DNA of 64,000 nt, from contig JBBAAO010000001.1 in assembly GCA_041658205.1 (NCBI GenBank), forward strand, positions 248,001 through 312,000, written 5' to 3'. The notes below the pieces were generated by a model. The model saw only the letters and a list, made by a program, of their open reading frames with translations, was not told the origin of the DNA and did no database searches. Of the stretch, positions 49,395-59,342 are shown in pieces; the first letter of the stretch is position 1; every line of letters starts with the position of its first letter. This DNA is from Bacteroidota bacterium. GTDB lineage: Bacteria > Bacteroidota > Ignavibacteria > UBA10030 > UBA8401. A program made the position numbers and the translations under genes.

Positions 49395-50096
49395 ATGAAT
49401 TACTCTAAATATGATGCATCACGTTATCTCCCAAATACTTCAGAAGCAATAACACAAGGGCTTCGAACATTAAATTCTATTTCAGTTTTTTTTGATATTA
49501 ATGATAAATTGCAAAATGTTTTGGAGATTGGTTGTGCATCTGGAAGTTTTTTAAAAGTGTTAAAAGAAAATGGAATTAAAGCTGTCAAAGGTATAGATGT
49601 TGACAATGAGCTAGTAAAACATGGACAAAATGTTCTTGGTGTGAATATTACCGTATCAGATTGGAGTTCCTATGTATCACAATGTGTTGAAAAATATGAT
49701 GTCATTATTGCACTGGATGTCATAGAACATATTAACCCTTCAGAAATTCAAGATCTGATTATGAATACAAATAAAATTCTTAAGCCGAACGGTAAACTTA
49801 TTTTGCGAATGCCGAACCCTGACTGCCCTTTTGTTTTGCCGACGTATTTTGGAGATCTTACGCATAAAACACTCATGACTCCTGACCTCTTTAAATATGT
49901 ATTGACGGAAGCAAACTTTAATGGTCAAATAATATTTAAAGAAACCATTCCTCAAAATACAATGAAGAAAATCATATATATATTCTTACATTACCTTTTT
50001 GTCAAACCTCTGATTTCTGCACTTCACTTTCACTTTTACGGTAAACTCCCGAAATATATTACACGTAATGTTTACTGTTGTGCTGTAGTAAGTTAA
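49395..50096 (+). CDS. class I SAM-dependent methyltransferase (Methyltransf_23 type)
   Basis: A 233-residue protein with SAM motif I VLEIGCASGSFLKVLKENG, acidic KGIDVD, motif post-II VIIALDVIEHINP and LKPNGKLILRMPNP. Complete. One of five methyltransferase-like genes in the locus. Confidence 0.82.
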   Translation: MNYSKYDASRYLPNTSEAITQGLRTLNSISVFFDINDKLQNVLEIGCASGSFLKVLKENGIKAVKGIDVDNELVKHGQNVLGVNITVSDWSSYVSQCVEKYDVIIALDVIEHINPSEIQDLIMNTNKILKPNGKLILRMPNPDCPFVLPTYFGDLTHKTLMTPDLFKYVLTEANFNGQIIFKETIPQNTMKKIIYIFLHYLFVKPLISALHFHFYGKLPKYITRNVYCCAVVS

Positions 50097-50098
50097 CA

Positions 50099-51184
50099 AT
50101 GAAAAAAAAAACAATTGTTTATCTTGCTAATGCTGCAAACATTCATACTATTCGATGGGCGAAATATTTTTCTACTATCTATGAAATAATAATAATTTCT
50201 TTCGAAGCATCGACAATAGAAAATGTTAGGGTGATCACATTTAAAAAAAATGGTTCATCGCTATTAAATTATTTGGCTGCAGCACCTAAAGTCCGTTCTC
50301 TTATAAAGAAAATTAATCCCGAATTTATTCACGCACACTATGCAGGCGGTTATGGATTATTAGCTTGTCTTTCCGTGAATATAAAACCATTTATAATGTC
50401 AGTATGGGGAAGTGATATATATATAGCTCCACATAAGTCATTTGTGAATAGATATTTATTAAAATACATCTTAGCTAAAGCAGATTTAATATGTTCTACC
50501 TCACGAGCGATGGCGAAAGAAACAAATAAGTATACGACAAAACCTATATTAATTACACCATTTGGAATAGATTGCATTGAATACAAACCTTTAAAAAACA
50601 AGAGAAATAAACAGGAAATTATCATCGGAACAATAAAAAAACTTCATCATCTATATGGAATAGATAGGTTGTTAAAAGCATTTGCAATTCTCAAAAAGAC
50701 AATGCCAGAAAGCAAATTAAAATTAATGATTATTGGAGATGGTGAGCAAAAAAAAATATTGAAATCACTGTGTAATTCGTTAGGAATTGAGGATAGTACA
50801 ATATTTGTGGGGGAGATTGCACAAAAAGAAGTCCCAAAATACTTAAATGAATTCGACTTATTTGTTGCTCTTTCGAGAAGTGAAAGTTTTGGAGTTGCAG
50901 TTTTGGAAGCTTCATCCTGCGAGCTACCTGTCGTGGTCTCTGATGCCGGAGGATTGAGTGAGGTTGTTCTTGACGGTAAAACAGGATTTATTATCCCTAA
51001 TGGGGATATTGAAGTCGCAGCAACTAAGTTACAAATATTAATAAAGGATAAAATACTGACAGCAAAAATCGGAAAAAATGGGAGAGAATTTGTGAAAAAA
51101 TATTATTCTTGGGATCAGACCGCTCTTATTATGAAATCCGCATACCAACAAATTATTACCAACAGATCTTCACGCTTAGAATGA
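50099..51184 (+). CDS. glycosyltransferase family 4
   Basis: A 361-residue GT-B enzyme from ATG 50099, two bases after the methyltransferase stop; the frame starting at 50078 overlaps it. Donor-domain motifs: GTIKKLHHLYGIDRLLKAFA, IIGDGEQKKIL, FVGEIAQKEVPKYLNEFDLFVALSRSESFGVAVLEASSCELPVV and GFIIPNGD. Retaining transferase adding one sugar of the repeat unit. Its stop overlaps the polymerase start (ATGA). Confidence 0.88.
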   Translation: MKKKTIVYLANAANIHTIRWAKYFSTIYEIIIISFEASTIENVRVITFKKNGSSLLNYLAAAPKVRSLIKKINPEFIHAHYAGGYGLLACLSVNIKPFIMSVWGSDIYIAPHKSFVNRYLLKYILAKADLICSTSRAMAKETNKYTTKPILITPFGIDCIEYKPLKNKRNKQEIIIGTIKKLHHLYGIDRLLKAFAILKKTMPESKLKLMIIGDGEQKKILKSLCNSLGIEDSTIFVGEIAQKEVPKYLNEFDLFVALSRSESFGVAVLEASSCELPVVVSDAGGLSEVVLDGKTGFIIPNGDIEVAATKLQILIKDKILTAKIGKNGREFVKKYYSWDQTALIMKSAYQQIITNRSSRLE

Positions 51185-52707
51185 AAATAAATAAAATATT
51201 TAATTCTCAAAAAGAACTAAAATATTATTGGGCATTTGTTGTCTTCGTGATTTTCTACCTCAATAGTGTTCATATTAATACCGAAGAGTATGTAATCCCG
51301 GTGATTGCATCACTTATATCAGCAGGATTTGCATTGCACGTATCTGGGTATTTATGGAGCTCACCTATAACAATATTAATTTTAGCACATGTGATTCAAT
51401 ATCCGGTTGCAACAATATTAATTATGACAATTTCCCATCCCTCTCTTGCAATGGAAATGGATTTATGGGAAATAACAAGCCCCGGTTTATGGGCGATGAC
51501 AATTGGTATGCTCGGCCTTACTTTAGGATTTATGTTAGTTAAACCGCGTAAAAAATTATTTATATTTAAAGACAAATATTTAAGTAGTATTGAAATTACA
51601 TCATTTGAATTTAATTTATTATTAACCATGTTAATAATTCCGATCGTTTTTATATATCTGTATTCCGGAATTTATTATCATAAAGATGTTGCGGGAATAG
51701 AATCTTATTCTTTTGAGAATGCCAATCTTCTTGGTGTTGTAGGTTATCTTATTTATATAGTGTATTTAGGAATCATTCTTCAAGTTAATAGATATTTGGT
51801 GATTAAATCTTCTCAGGAGCTGACTAGAACGGTAATAATAATATTAATCCCAACTCTATTAATGCTTCCTACAGGTACTCGAAGTAGTAGTTTTATATTT
51901 CTTATTTTACCCTTTATATTTTTTCTTGAGTACGGGAAGTCAAAAGTGCAGAAGGGCATCATAATAATGGCTTCCATTTTCATTTTTTCTTTTTTAACTG
52001 TGATTATTGGAAGCTATCGATTGACTTCAAATGAGCGTAATGAATCATCATTTTATGATCGGATTACAAAAGTGATTACCGATATTACATTATTGAAATT
52101 AAGCACTGACAATATTGAAATAGTTGATGATTTTACAAAAATATCGTTATCCCGCAGATTAAGTGATGTTCAATCAGTTAGTTTTCTAATTGATAATATT
52201 CCAAGTAAATATCCGCACAGAGGATTTGAAGATATTGATAAATTTCCAATCTTTATCATTCCAACATTAATAAGACCAGAAATTGGGCTTGAACTAAATT
52301 ATGATGCGACTCTAATGATGAAAAAATACCAATTTAGAACGGAAATAGGTGGATCTTCACCTATGATGTTACTTGGAGAAATGTATGAAAGGTTTGGTTG
52401 GTCCGGAATATTTATTGGTATGATAATTGTTGGTCTCATAATGGGCAAAATGCAAAAATATTATGTTGGAAGAAAATTTGAACAAATGGCATTATGGTCG
52501 TTTTCATTTTATACAATTACGATGTTTCATGCCATTTCATTATTAAAAATATTTATATTTTTTACAAAACAGCTTGTAATATTTTATATTCTCATTGTTA
52601 TATTAAAATATATTATGAGTTTAATGAAAAAGGATGAAGAAAAGCTAAATAGTAATTCATTTATTCTCATTTTAAAAATGAAAATAATTGCTTTCATAAA
52701 AAGTTAA
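51181..52707 (+). CDS. Wzy-type O-antigen/capsule polymerase
   Basis: A 508-residue integral membrane protein from the ATG at 51181 overlapping the GT4 stop. About 10-12 hydrophobic segments, a large periplasmic loop (about 290-400) and the LLMLPTGTRSSSFIFLILPFIFF segment common in Wzy/OTCace-like polymerases. It would join repeat units delivered by Wzx. Sequence is low-identity as usual for polymerases, so the call rests on topology and context. Confidence 0.7.
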   Translation: MKINKIFNSQKELKYYWAFVVFVIFYLNSVHINTEEYVIPVIASLISAGFALHVSGYLWSSPITILILAHVIQYPVATILIMTISHPSLAMEMDLWEITSPGLWAMTIGMLGLTLGFMLVKPRKKLFIFKDKYLSSIEITSFEFNLLLTMLIIPIVFIYLYSGIYYHKDVAGIESYSFENANLLGVVGYLIYIVYLGIILQVNRYLVIKSSQELTRTVIIILIPTLLMLPTGTRSSSFIFLILPFIFFLEYGKSKVQKGIIIMASIFIFSFLTVIIGSYRLTSNERNESSFYDRITKVITDITLLKLSTDNIEIVDDFTKISLSRRLSDVQSVSFLIDNIPSKYPHRGFEDIDKFPIFIIPTLIRPEIGLELNYDATLMMKKYQFRTEIGGSSPMMLLGEMYERFGWSGIFIGMIIVGLIMGKMQKYYVGRKFEQMALWSFSFYTITMFHAISLLKIFIFFTKQLVIFYILIVILKYIMSLMKKDEEKLNSNSFILILKMKIIAFIKS

Positions 52708-52715
52708 TATTCAAG

Positions 52716-53777
52716 ATGGGAAAAAATAAATTATTAATATTTAAATCGGGATTATTAGGAGATACATTGGTATCTCTACCGGCACTGAATCTCATTCGAA
52801 ATAATTACCCTAATTCAGAAATAATCTATTTATGGATGAAATTACCAAATTCTGATTATGTCACTCCCCCTGAGATTCTTGCTCAATCTGGATTGGTAGA
52901 CAGATTTCTGTATATCACAAATTATGATTCAATAATAAAACGATATAGTTCATATCTGAAAGTATGGTTTATACTTTACTTTCAAAAGATTGAAATAGGC
53001 ATTGTTTTAGAACCACCATATTGGTCGGCATTTAGAAAAACGTTTCTTTTATTTTGCGGAATAAAGAAAGTCATTGGCCCGAATTCAGAAATAAATATCA
53101 TTGAAAGAGATATTGATGGCGACATTTGTAAGTCCGAGAATGTTGCCGACATGCTTATGGCCCAATTGTCGGATTTAGATATTGACATTCCAGAAAAAGG
53201 GTGCGGAGAATTTAAACTGCACTTAAATAATTCGGAAAAAAATAAATCAAAAAATTTTTTAATTAATAATCAACTATCAAGTAAAATACTTATAGGGGTT
53301 GCCCCCGTAAGTAATATGCCGAGTAAATGTTGGCCTATTGAAAATTATTATTCTGTTCTCAAAGAATTAATCAAAGAATTTAACATAGAACCGATTATGT
53401 TTGGTTCAAAAAAGGATTTTATTAATAATCAAAAATTAGTTAGCAGACTAGAAAAAGGTTTTAATGTCTCTGGAGAAGTTAATGTTCGAGAAGGAATCGC
53501 GCTATTATCCCATTGTAAGTTATATTTAGGAAATGATACCGGAACAATGCATATGGCTGCTGCAGCAGGAATCAAATGTGTTGCAATATTTTCATCAATT
53601 GATATGCCTGGCAAATGGTATCCGTATGGAACAGGACACAAAGTATTTAGAACAAAAATAGAATGTGAAGGTTGTTTACTGAAAGAATGTATTGAAAATA
53701 AATCAAAATGTATAACATCAATAAATTATAAAGATGTTTACAATGCATGTAAAATGATATTAAACGAATCCCTATGA
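52716..53777 (+). CDS. glycosyltransferase family 9
   Basis: A 353-residue GT9 (heptosyltransferase-like) enzyme: IFKSGLLGDTLVSLPAL at the N-terminus, APVSNMPSKCWPIENYYSVL, GNDTGTMHMAAAAGIKCVAIFSS and a Cys-rich end (CEGCLLKECIENKSKC). Overlaps the next gene by four bases. Confidence 0.85.
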   Translation: MGKNKLLIFKSGLLGDTLVSLPALNLIRNNYPNSEIIYLWMKLPNSDYVTPPEILAQSGLVDRFLYITNYDSIIKRYSSYLKVWFILYFQKIEIGIVLEPPYWSAFRKTFLLFCGIKKVIGPNSEINIIERDIDGDICKSENVADMLMAQLSDLDIDIPEKGCGEFKLHLNNSEKNKSKNFLINNQLSSKILIGVAPVSNMPSKCWPIENYYSVLKELIKEFNIEPIMFGSKKDFINNQKLVSRLEKGFNVSGEVNVREGIALLSHCKLYLGNDTGTMHMAAAAGIKCVAIFSSIDMPGKWYPYGTGHKVFRTKIECEGCLLKECIENKSKCITSINYKDVYNACKMILNESL

Positions 53778-55012
53778 AACTATGGTTATTAACGGTAGGT
53801 GAGCCACTTCCGACTTATTCAAAAAGTCGTTTACATAAAACTGGAATATTAGCTCATTATTTATCAACTCAAGGGCATGACATAGTATGGTGGACTTCAA
53901 AATATGATCATTTATCAAAATCATTCATTGAAGAAAATAATGATAGAGTATTAATTAATAATAATTTAACGATGATATTCCTACACGGAATGGGATATAA
54001 AAAAAATATTTCGATCAGGAGATTGATAAATCATTGGCAGATTGGAAAAGCGTTTATAAATCAAGCAGTGAAAGAACCATTGCCCGATTTGATCCTTTGT
54101 TCATTTCCTACAATTGAATTATCTTTGGAGGCTGTTCGATTTGGTAAAAAAAATAATATCCCGGTTATCATAGATGTCCGTGATTTATGGCCGGACATTT
54201 TCATCGATGTATTACCTCATCGTTTCAAATGGCTGGGTAAAGTATTATTGTTTAAACTATTTAGGGATACTGCAACTATATTCAGACAATGTTCTGCTAT
54301 TATTGCTGTCTCACCTGGATATCTAAACTGGGCATTATCCTATTCTGGAAGAATCAAAAATGTATCTGATAAAGTGTTTTCGCTTGGGTATAAACGGTTG
54401 ATTTTACCAAGTGCAGAAAATGAAAATATTAAGGAAAAACTTTATGGTCTTGGAATCGACAAATCAAAATTAATATTTTGGTTCTCAGGAACATTTGGAA
54501 AAACTTATGATTTAATCCCGATTATTAAAGCAGCAAATAAATTACAAACAAAAGATGTTCAATTTGTTTTTTCAGGCAAGGGTGAACAGGAAAAAATATG
54601 GATGAATAAATCGAAAGGGTTAAAAAATATCATATTTACGGGCTGGTTGAATGCTTCGGAACTTCACTGTATGTCACAAATTGCCGATATCGGTTTAATG
54701 GCTTACGCGAAAGGAGCTCCCCAGGGGTTGCCAAATAAACTTTTTGAATATTTGTCTGCGGGACTGCCGATTATATCGAGTTTGAAGGGAGAATCTGAAA
54801 ATTTATTATTAAAAAACAAATGTGGGTTAATTTATGATGCTAGTAGTGAAAATAATTTATTTGATTGTCTTACCTATTTATTAAATAACTTAGGTGAATT
54901 AGAAACAATGAAATCAAATGCGATACGCTTGTTTGATAAGTCTTTTGATTCTGATAATATTAATTCTGAAATAATGGAATATTTGAAATCGTTATTAAAT
55001 AAATACAGATAA
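53774..55012 (+). CDS. glycosyltransferase family 4 (WbuB-like)
   Basis: A 412-residue GT-B enzyme. N-terminal acceptor domain with WLLTVGEPLPT, LAHYLSTQGHDIVWWTS and IIDVRDLWPDIFI. Donor domain with FWFSGTFGKTYDLIPIIKAA, GKGEQEKIW, TGWLNASELHCMSQIADIGLMAYAKGAPQGLPNKLFEYLSAGLPII. The DLWPD segment is typical of the WbuB/WcaI-type N-acetyl-sugar transferases. Confidence 0.85.
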   Translation: MKLWLLTVGEPLPTYSKSRLHKTGILAHYLSTQGHDIVWWTSKYDHLSKSFIEENNDRVLINNNLTMIFLHGMGYKKNISIRRLINHWQIGKAFINQAVKEPLPDLILCSFPTIELSLEAVRFGKKNNIPVIIDVRDLWPDIFIDVLPHRFKWLGKVLLFKLFRDTATIFRQCSAIIAVSPGYLNWALSYSGRIKNVSDKVFSLGYKRLILPSAENENIKEKLYGLGIDKSKLIFWFSGTFGKTYDLIPIIKAANKLQTKDVQFVFSGKGEQEKIWMNKSKGLKNIIFTGWLNASELHCMSQIADIGLMAYAKGAPQGLPNKLFEYLSAGLPIISSLKGESENLLLKNKCGLIYDASSENNLFDCLTYLLNNLGELETMKSNAIRLFDKSFDSDNINSEIMEYLKSLLNKYR

Positions 55013-55041
55013 ATCTGTTAATCGTACATGGAGTATTACAA

Positions 55042-55833
55042 ATGAATATATTTAAATCTGCTTTAATACAGTTGTCGGGGAATGAAATTATTCAAAACGT
55101 CTTACAATACAATGTAAAAATATCCCAAATATTAATGGGAATAGGTTCTGGTAGCGGTGTGCTGTCTAGTGGTGAGGGGGCTATTTTTCAGATTCTACGA
55201 CAAAAATGCGTACCACCATTTTGCATATTTGATATTGGTTCAAACCAAGGCGAATATGTCAAACTTGTAATGAAAAACTTATTAATTGAGGATTATAGTT
55301 TACACTGTTTCGAGCCTGGTCCCGATACATTTAATTTACTAGTAAAGAATGTTAAAGACATCAAAAATATTAAGTTAAATAACATAGGAATAAGTAAAGA
55401 AAAAGGAGAGGCGAGTTTATACTTTAACAAATCTGGTTCCGGGTTGGCATCTCTCTCAAAGAGAAGATTAGATCACTTTGGAATTGATTTTAATAAAACA
55501 GAGAAGATAAAACTAGACACTATTGATAATTATTGTTTTGAAAATACAGTAAATCATATTCATTTGTTAAAAATAGATATTGAAGGTCATGAACTTGATG
55601 CTCTTCTTGGTGCATGCAAAATGTTTGAAAAAAAACAAATTGACATTGTTACTTTTGAATTTGGTGGTTGCAACATTGATTCGAGAACATATTTTCAAGA
55701 TTATTGGTATTTTTTCCGTGAAATCAATATGAAGATATTTCGTATCACAAAATCCGGGTATTTGTTTCCCATTAAATGCTACAGTGAAATTCATGAACAA
55801 TTTAGAACTACGAATTATTTAGCAATGAATTGA
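55042..55833 (+). CDS. FkbM-family methyltransferase
   Basis: A 263-residue protein: FDIGSNQGEYVKLVMK (motif I), HCFEPGPDTFNLLVKN, LDTIDNYC and LLKIDIEGHELDALLGA, the hallmarks of FkbM methyltransferases. Such enzymes O-methylate sugars in surface glycans. Complete. The gap after it (55834-55974) has no gene. Confidence 0.88.
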   Translation: MNIFKSALIQLSGNEIIQNVLQYNVKISQILMGIGSGSGVLSSGEGAIFQILRQKCVPPFCIFDIGSNQGEYVKLVMKNLLIEDYSLHCFEPGPDTFNLLVKNVKDIKNIKLNNIGISKEKGEASLYFNKSGSGLASLSKRRLDHFGIDFNKTEKIKLDTIDNYCFENTVNHIHLLKIDIEGHELDALLGACKMFEKKQIDIVTFEFGGCNIDSRTYFQDYWYFFREINMKIFRITKSGYLFPIKCYSEIHEQFRTTNYLAMN

Positions 55834-55974
55834 AATAATAGTAACTTAAAGAACAATCCATAATATCAGAATCTATTAATTATACCAGAATACAGAAGTT
55901 CGCTTCGGATCGTATTTTTTATAGACATTTAGCTTCTAATAATTAATTACAGTTTAAGACAAAATTGGATAAAT

Positions 55975-56691
55975 ATGTTAAATCGAGAAGAAGTTACAAA
56001 AAAATGGTATGATGTCTATTATGGTAAGCACGGAAAAAATAGAAATAATCTTAGAAGAAACAAAGAAGTTTTATTCCAGAATCTTGCACTTGAAGTTTCA
56101 GTTATCCGGGCTTTTGGATATATTAATCAAGATTCAAAATCTGCGTTGGTTCTTGATGTAGGATGTGGTAATGGAGTAGAAATATTTCAATTTGTTAGAC
56201 TGGATTTCCAAATTGAAAACATTTATGGTATTGATTTAAATAATGAGCGTCTGGAACAAGGAATAAAATCATTCCCACAGGCAAAGTTAACTTCTGGAGA
56301 TGCTTCAAATATGCCATTTGAGAAAAATAAATTTGATATTGTTTTTGAATCAACTATGTTTTCCACATTGCCTGATGATAATCTATGTCAAGCAATTTCT
56401 AATGAAATGGTAAGAGTTTGCAAACATGGCGGTTATTTAGTTCTTGTAGATTGGAGGTATAAAAAACCACAAAATCCTAATTATAATGCGTTAAACAGGA
56501 AAAACTTATCGAGATATTTTTCTATCGGAACAATGACTGAATTGATAACGATACAAAATGGCGCTTTAATACCACCGCTTGGTCGTTTTTTGTCTAGGCG
56601 TGCACCATCATTGTATTTTCTTATTGCGAAAGCATTTCCCTTGTTAGTTGGACAAGTAGTATATGTGTTAAAAAAAATTGAAAAAGAATAA
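55975..56691 (+). CDS. class I SAM-dependent methyltransferase (Methyltransf_11 type)
   Basis: A 238-residue protein: ALVLDVGCGNGVEIFQFVRL (motif I), YGIDLNNERLEQG, GDASNMPFEKNKFDIVFESTMFSTLP and RVCKHGGYLVLVDW. Complete. Directly ahead of the sugar transferase that starts chain synthesis. Confidence 0.85.
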   Translation: MLNREEVTKKWYDVYYGKHGKNRNNLRRNKEVLFQNLALEVSVIRAFGYINQDSKSALVLDVGCGNGVEIFQFVRLDFQIENIYGIDLNNERLEQGIKSFPQAKLTSGDASNMPFEKNKFDIVFESTMFSTLPDDNLCQAISNEMVRVCKHGGYLVLVDWRYKKPQNPNYNALNRKNLSRYFSIGTMTELITIQNGALIPPLGRFLSRRAPSLYFLIAKAFPLLVGQVVYVLKKIEKE

Positions 56692-56734
56692 AAATTAAGT
56701 TATATTTGAATATTGAGGAAGTTGAATGTAATTG

Positions 56735-57334
56735 ATGGAAAAAAGACTATTCGACATTATTTGTTCATCGTTAGGGCTTATCGTACTAAGCCCTTTTTTA
56801 TTATTTATATCGCTTTGGATTAAACTGGATTCTAAAGGTCCAATATTTTATCGCGGCGTACGAGTGGGCTTAAATGGAATTCAGTTTCGGATATATAAAT
56901 TCCGCAGCATGATTATTAATGCCGAAAATATTGGTGCATCATCGACGAATAAAAATGATTCGAGAGTAACAAGTGTTGGCAAATACATTAGAAATTATAA
57001 GCTTGACGAGTTTTCTCAACTCATCAATGTATTTTTAGGTGATATGAGCCTGGTTGGTCCTCGACCGGAAGTTCAAAAGTTTGTCGACCTGTATACTGAA
57101 GAAGAAAAAATTATACTTACAGTTAGACCCGGGATTACAGACTTTGCCTCAATACAATTTCACAATGAGGGTGAAATCATTGAGGCTTCGGGTATAGCTG
57201 ACCCAGATGAAGCATATGAAAAACTGATCCGGCCTGAAAAATTACGATTACAATTGAAGTATGTAAAAGAACAAAATATGTTATTAGATATACTCTTAAT
57301 ATTTAAAACCATAAAACGTATCCTTATTCGGTAA
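56735..57334 (+). CDS. initiating phosphoglycosyltransferase (PglC/WcaJ-type sugar transferase)
   Basis: A 199-residue monotopic membrane enzyme from ATG 56735 (a TTG three bases earlier is in frame). It transfers a sugar-1-phosphate to undecaprenyl phosphate, the first step of the repeat unit. N-terminal re-entrant helix (about 7-29), GPIFYRGVRVGLNG, FRIYKFRSM, the catalytic Asp-Glu of YKLDEFSQLINVFLGDMSLVGPRPE and VRPGITDFASI. Short form without the N-terminal membrane domain of WcaJ. The DNA for the first helix contains a terminator-like hairpin (56773-56794). Confidence 0.92.
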   Translation: MEKRLFDIICSSLGLIVLSPFLLFISLWIKLDSKGPIFYRGVRVGLNGIQFRIYKFRSMIINAENIGASSTNKNDSRVTSVGKYIRNYKLDEFSQLINVFLGDMSLVGPRPEVQKFVDLYTEEEKIILTVRPGITDFASIQFHNEGEIIEASGIADPDEAYEKLIRPEKLRLQLKYVKEQNMLLDILLIFKTIKRILIR

Positions 57335-57347
57335 AGTACTATTAAAA

Positions 57348-58334
57348 ATGTCTAAAGCATTGTATACAAAAAAGTATTTACAAAAGTTGTACGAACAGAT
57401 GGTGCTAATCAGAAAAACTGAAGAGAGCTTCGTTCAACCTATTCTTGATGGCACTATTCGATGTCCCGTTCATCTCTATTCAGGGCAGGAGGCAGTTGCT
57501 GTTGGCATTAGCGCACATTTAAATAACAAGGATATATATTTCGGAAATCATCGTTCTCATGGTCACTATTTAGCAAAAGGGGGCGATCTCTATAGGATGG
57601 TCGCCGAAATATATTGCAAAGAAGATGGGTGTGCTAAAGGTCGAGGTGGGTCAATGCACATCCTTGACCCATCGGTAGGGATGCTCGGAGCTGCGCCAAT
57701 TGTTAGCGGAACAATAGCGCTTTCTTTAGGTGCAGCCCTTGCTTTAAAAGGAAGAAAACGTAATAATCTTGCGGTTGCATTTTTTGGTGATGGGGCAATG
57801 GGTGAAGGTGTTCTTATAGAATCGATTAACTTTGCTGCAGTTAAGAATCTGCCAATAATTTTTGTGTGTGAAAATAATCTCTATTCTACCCATCTACCAA
57901 TTCGTGAAATTCGACCGAATGTTCCCATCGCAAAGATAGGATCTGCATACGGAATTCTTTCATATCGTGTTGATGGAAATGATCTCTTAAAAACATTGGA
58001 TGTAAGTAAAAAAGCTGTTGACCTTTGCCGTAAAGGTAAGGGACCAGTTTTTATTGAATTTCTGACGTATAGAATGAGAGGCCACGTCGGTCCAAGTGAT
58101 AACATACAGGGAACTCTCACCGATATTCGACCGGCGAAAGAAATTGACCTATGGAAAAAAAAGGACCCTATTAAGAGATTCGAAAAATATTTGTTATCAA
58201 AAAAAATGTTTGATAAAAATACATTGAAGCAAATTCATCAAAAAATCGATGCAATGCTTGTTGAAATTCATAGTCGCGCAAATGCAGCATCGCGTCCGAA
58301 TCCCAAGGAATTACCATTGTATGTCTTTAAATAA
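57348..58334 (+). CDS. TPP-dependent dehydrogenase/decarboxylase E1 alpha-like subunit
   Basis: A 328-residue protein of the 2-oxo-acid dehydrogenase E1 alpha family. TPP/Mg motif FFGDGAMGEGVLIESINFAAVKNLPIIFVCENN (GDG to NN), plus FGNHRSHGHYLAKGG and GRGGSMH. Partner of the next gene. No E2, E3 or lipoyl domain is nearby, so it probably works as a stand-alone TPP enzyme acting on a sugar-locus substrate (inference). Confidence 0.88.
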   Translation: MSKALYTKKYLQKLYEQMVLIRKTEESFVQPILDGTIRCPVHLYSGQEAVAVGISAHLNNKDIYFGNHRSHGHYLAKGGDLYRMVAEIYCKEDGCAKGRGGSMHILDPSVGMLGAAPIVSGTIALSLGAALALKGRKRNNLAVAFFGDGAMGEGVLIESINFAAVKNLPIIFVCENNLYSTHLPIREIRPNVPIAKIGSAYGILSYRVDGNDLLKTLDVSKKAVDLCRKGKGPVFIEFLTYRMRGHVGPSDNIQGTLTDIRPAKEIDLWKKKDPIKRFEKYLLSKKMFDKNTLKQIHQKIDAMLVEIHSRANAASRPNPKELPLYVFK

Positions 58335-59310
58335 ACTAAGAGAATTAGAATATAGTCTTGCAATCAACGAAGCATTGCATCAGGTGATGAATGCACATGA
58401 TGATACTATTTTGATTGGGCAGGGTCTTAAGAGTCCATGGTATGTCGGTAATACTTGCCGCGGATTACTCGAAGCATTTGGTGAAGATCGAGTGATTGAT
58501 ACGCCGGTTTCCGAAAACGCTATGACGGGAATGGCTGTAGGGGCATCAATCTCTGGCAATCGATCCATAGTTGTGCACCCTCGTATGGATTTTATGTTGT
58601 ATGCATTTGACCCAATCATAAACGAGGCAGCAAATTGGAGTTTTATGAGTGGTGGCACATTGAATGTTCCCGTAGTTATTTGGGGAATAATCAATAGAGG
58701 AGGAGAGCAAGCTGCACAGCATTCACAAGCATTACATGCATTGTTTGCTCACATACCCGGCTTAAAAGTTGTGATGCCATCAACCGCTTATGACGCAAAA
58801 GGTTTGATGGTTGCAGCAATCATGGATCCCAATCCCGTTATTTTTATTGATGATCGACTTTTGTATCAAAGTAAGTCTGTTGTACCGGAAGAGATGTATA
58901 GTGTAACCATTGGAGAAGCGGCTATTCGTACTGAAGGTGCGGATATTACTATTGTAGCTGTTTCGTATATGGCTTTTTTGGCTGAAAAAGTTTCTCAGCG
59001 ATTATCGTTAGAAGGCATTCGCTGTGAGGTGGTTGATCTTAGAACGGTGAAACCGCTTGATACGAACACCATCTTCAATTCCATCAGAAAAACTGGCAGG
59101 GTAGTGATTGCAGATGTTGGCTGGAAAAGTTTTGGTATATCTGCTGAAATTGCAGCAGTGATTGCAGAAAGTGGTATTGTCTTAAAGACGCCATTGAGTC
59201 GTTTAGCACTGCCGGATGTTCCGGCACCGGCAAGTAGATCATTGGAATCAGAATTTTATATTGACGAAGAGAAATTCTACCGCCACGTTAAAAATATTTT
59301 TATGAAATAA
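58321..59310 (+). CDS. TPP-dependent dehydrogenase E1 beta-like subunit (transketolase fold)
   Basis: A 329-residue protein from ATG 58321, overlapping the alpha stop by 14 bases. Features of E1 beta: YSLAINEALHQVMNAHDDTILIGQGL, DTPVSENAMTGMAVGASISG, GGEQAAQHSQALHALFAHIPGLKVVMPSTAYDAKGLM and VEVVDLRTVKPLDT-like VDLRTVKPLD. Forms a heterotetramer with the alpha subunit in the family. Function within the polysaccharide locus unknown. Confidence 0.88.
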   Translation: MSLNKLRELEYSLAINEALHQVMNAHDDTILIGQGLKSPWYVGNTCRGLLEAFGEDRVIDTPVSENAMTGMAVGASISGNRSIVVHPRMDFMLYAFDPIINEAANWSFMSGGTLNVPVVIWGIINRGGEQAAQHSQALHALFAHIPGLKVVMPSTAYDAKGLMVAAIMDPNPVIFIDDRLLYQSKSVVPEEMYSVTIGEAAIRTEGADITIVAVSYMAFLAEKVSQRLSLEGIRCEVVDLRTVKPLDTNTIFNSIRKTGRVVIADVGWKSFGISAEIAAVIAESGIVLKTPLSRLALPDVPAPASRSLESEFYIDEEKFYRHVKNIFMK

Positions 59311-59342
59311 TTATACTACTAAATACTCGGAGAAAATAGTAA

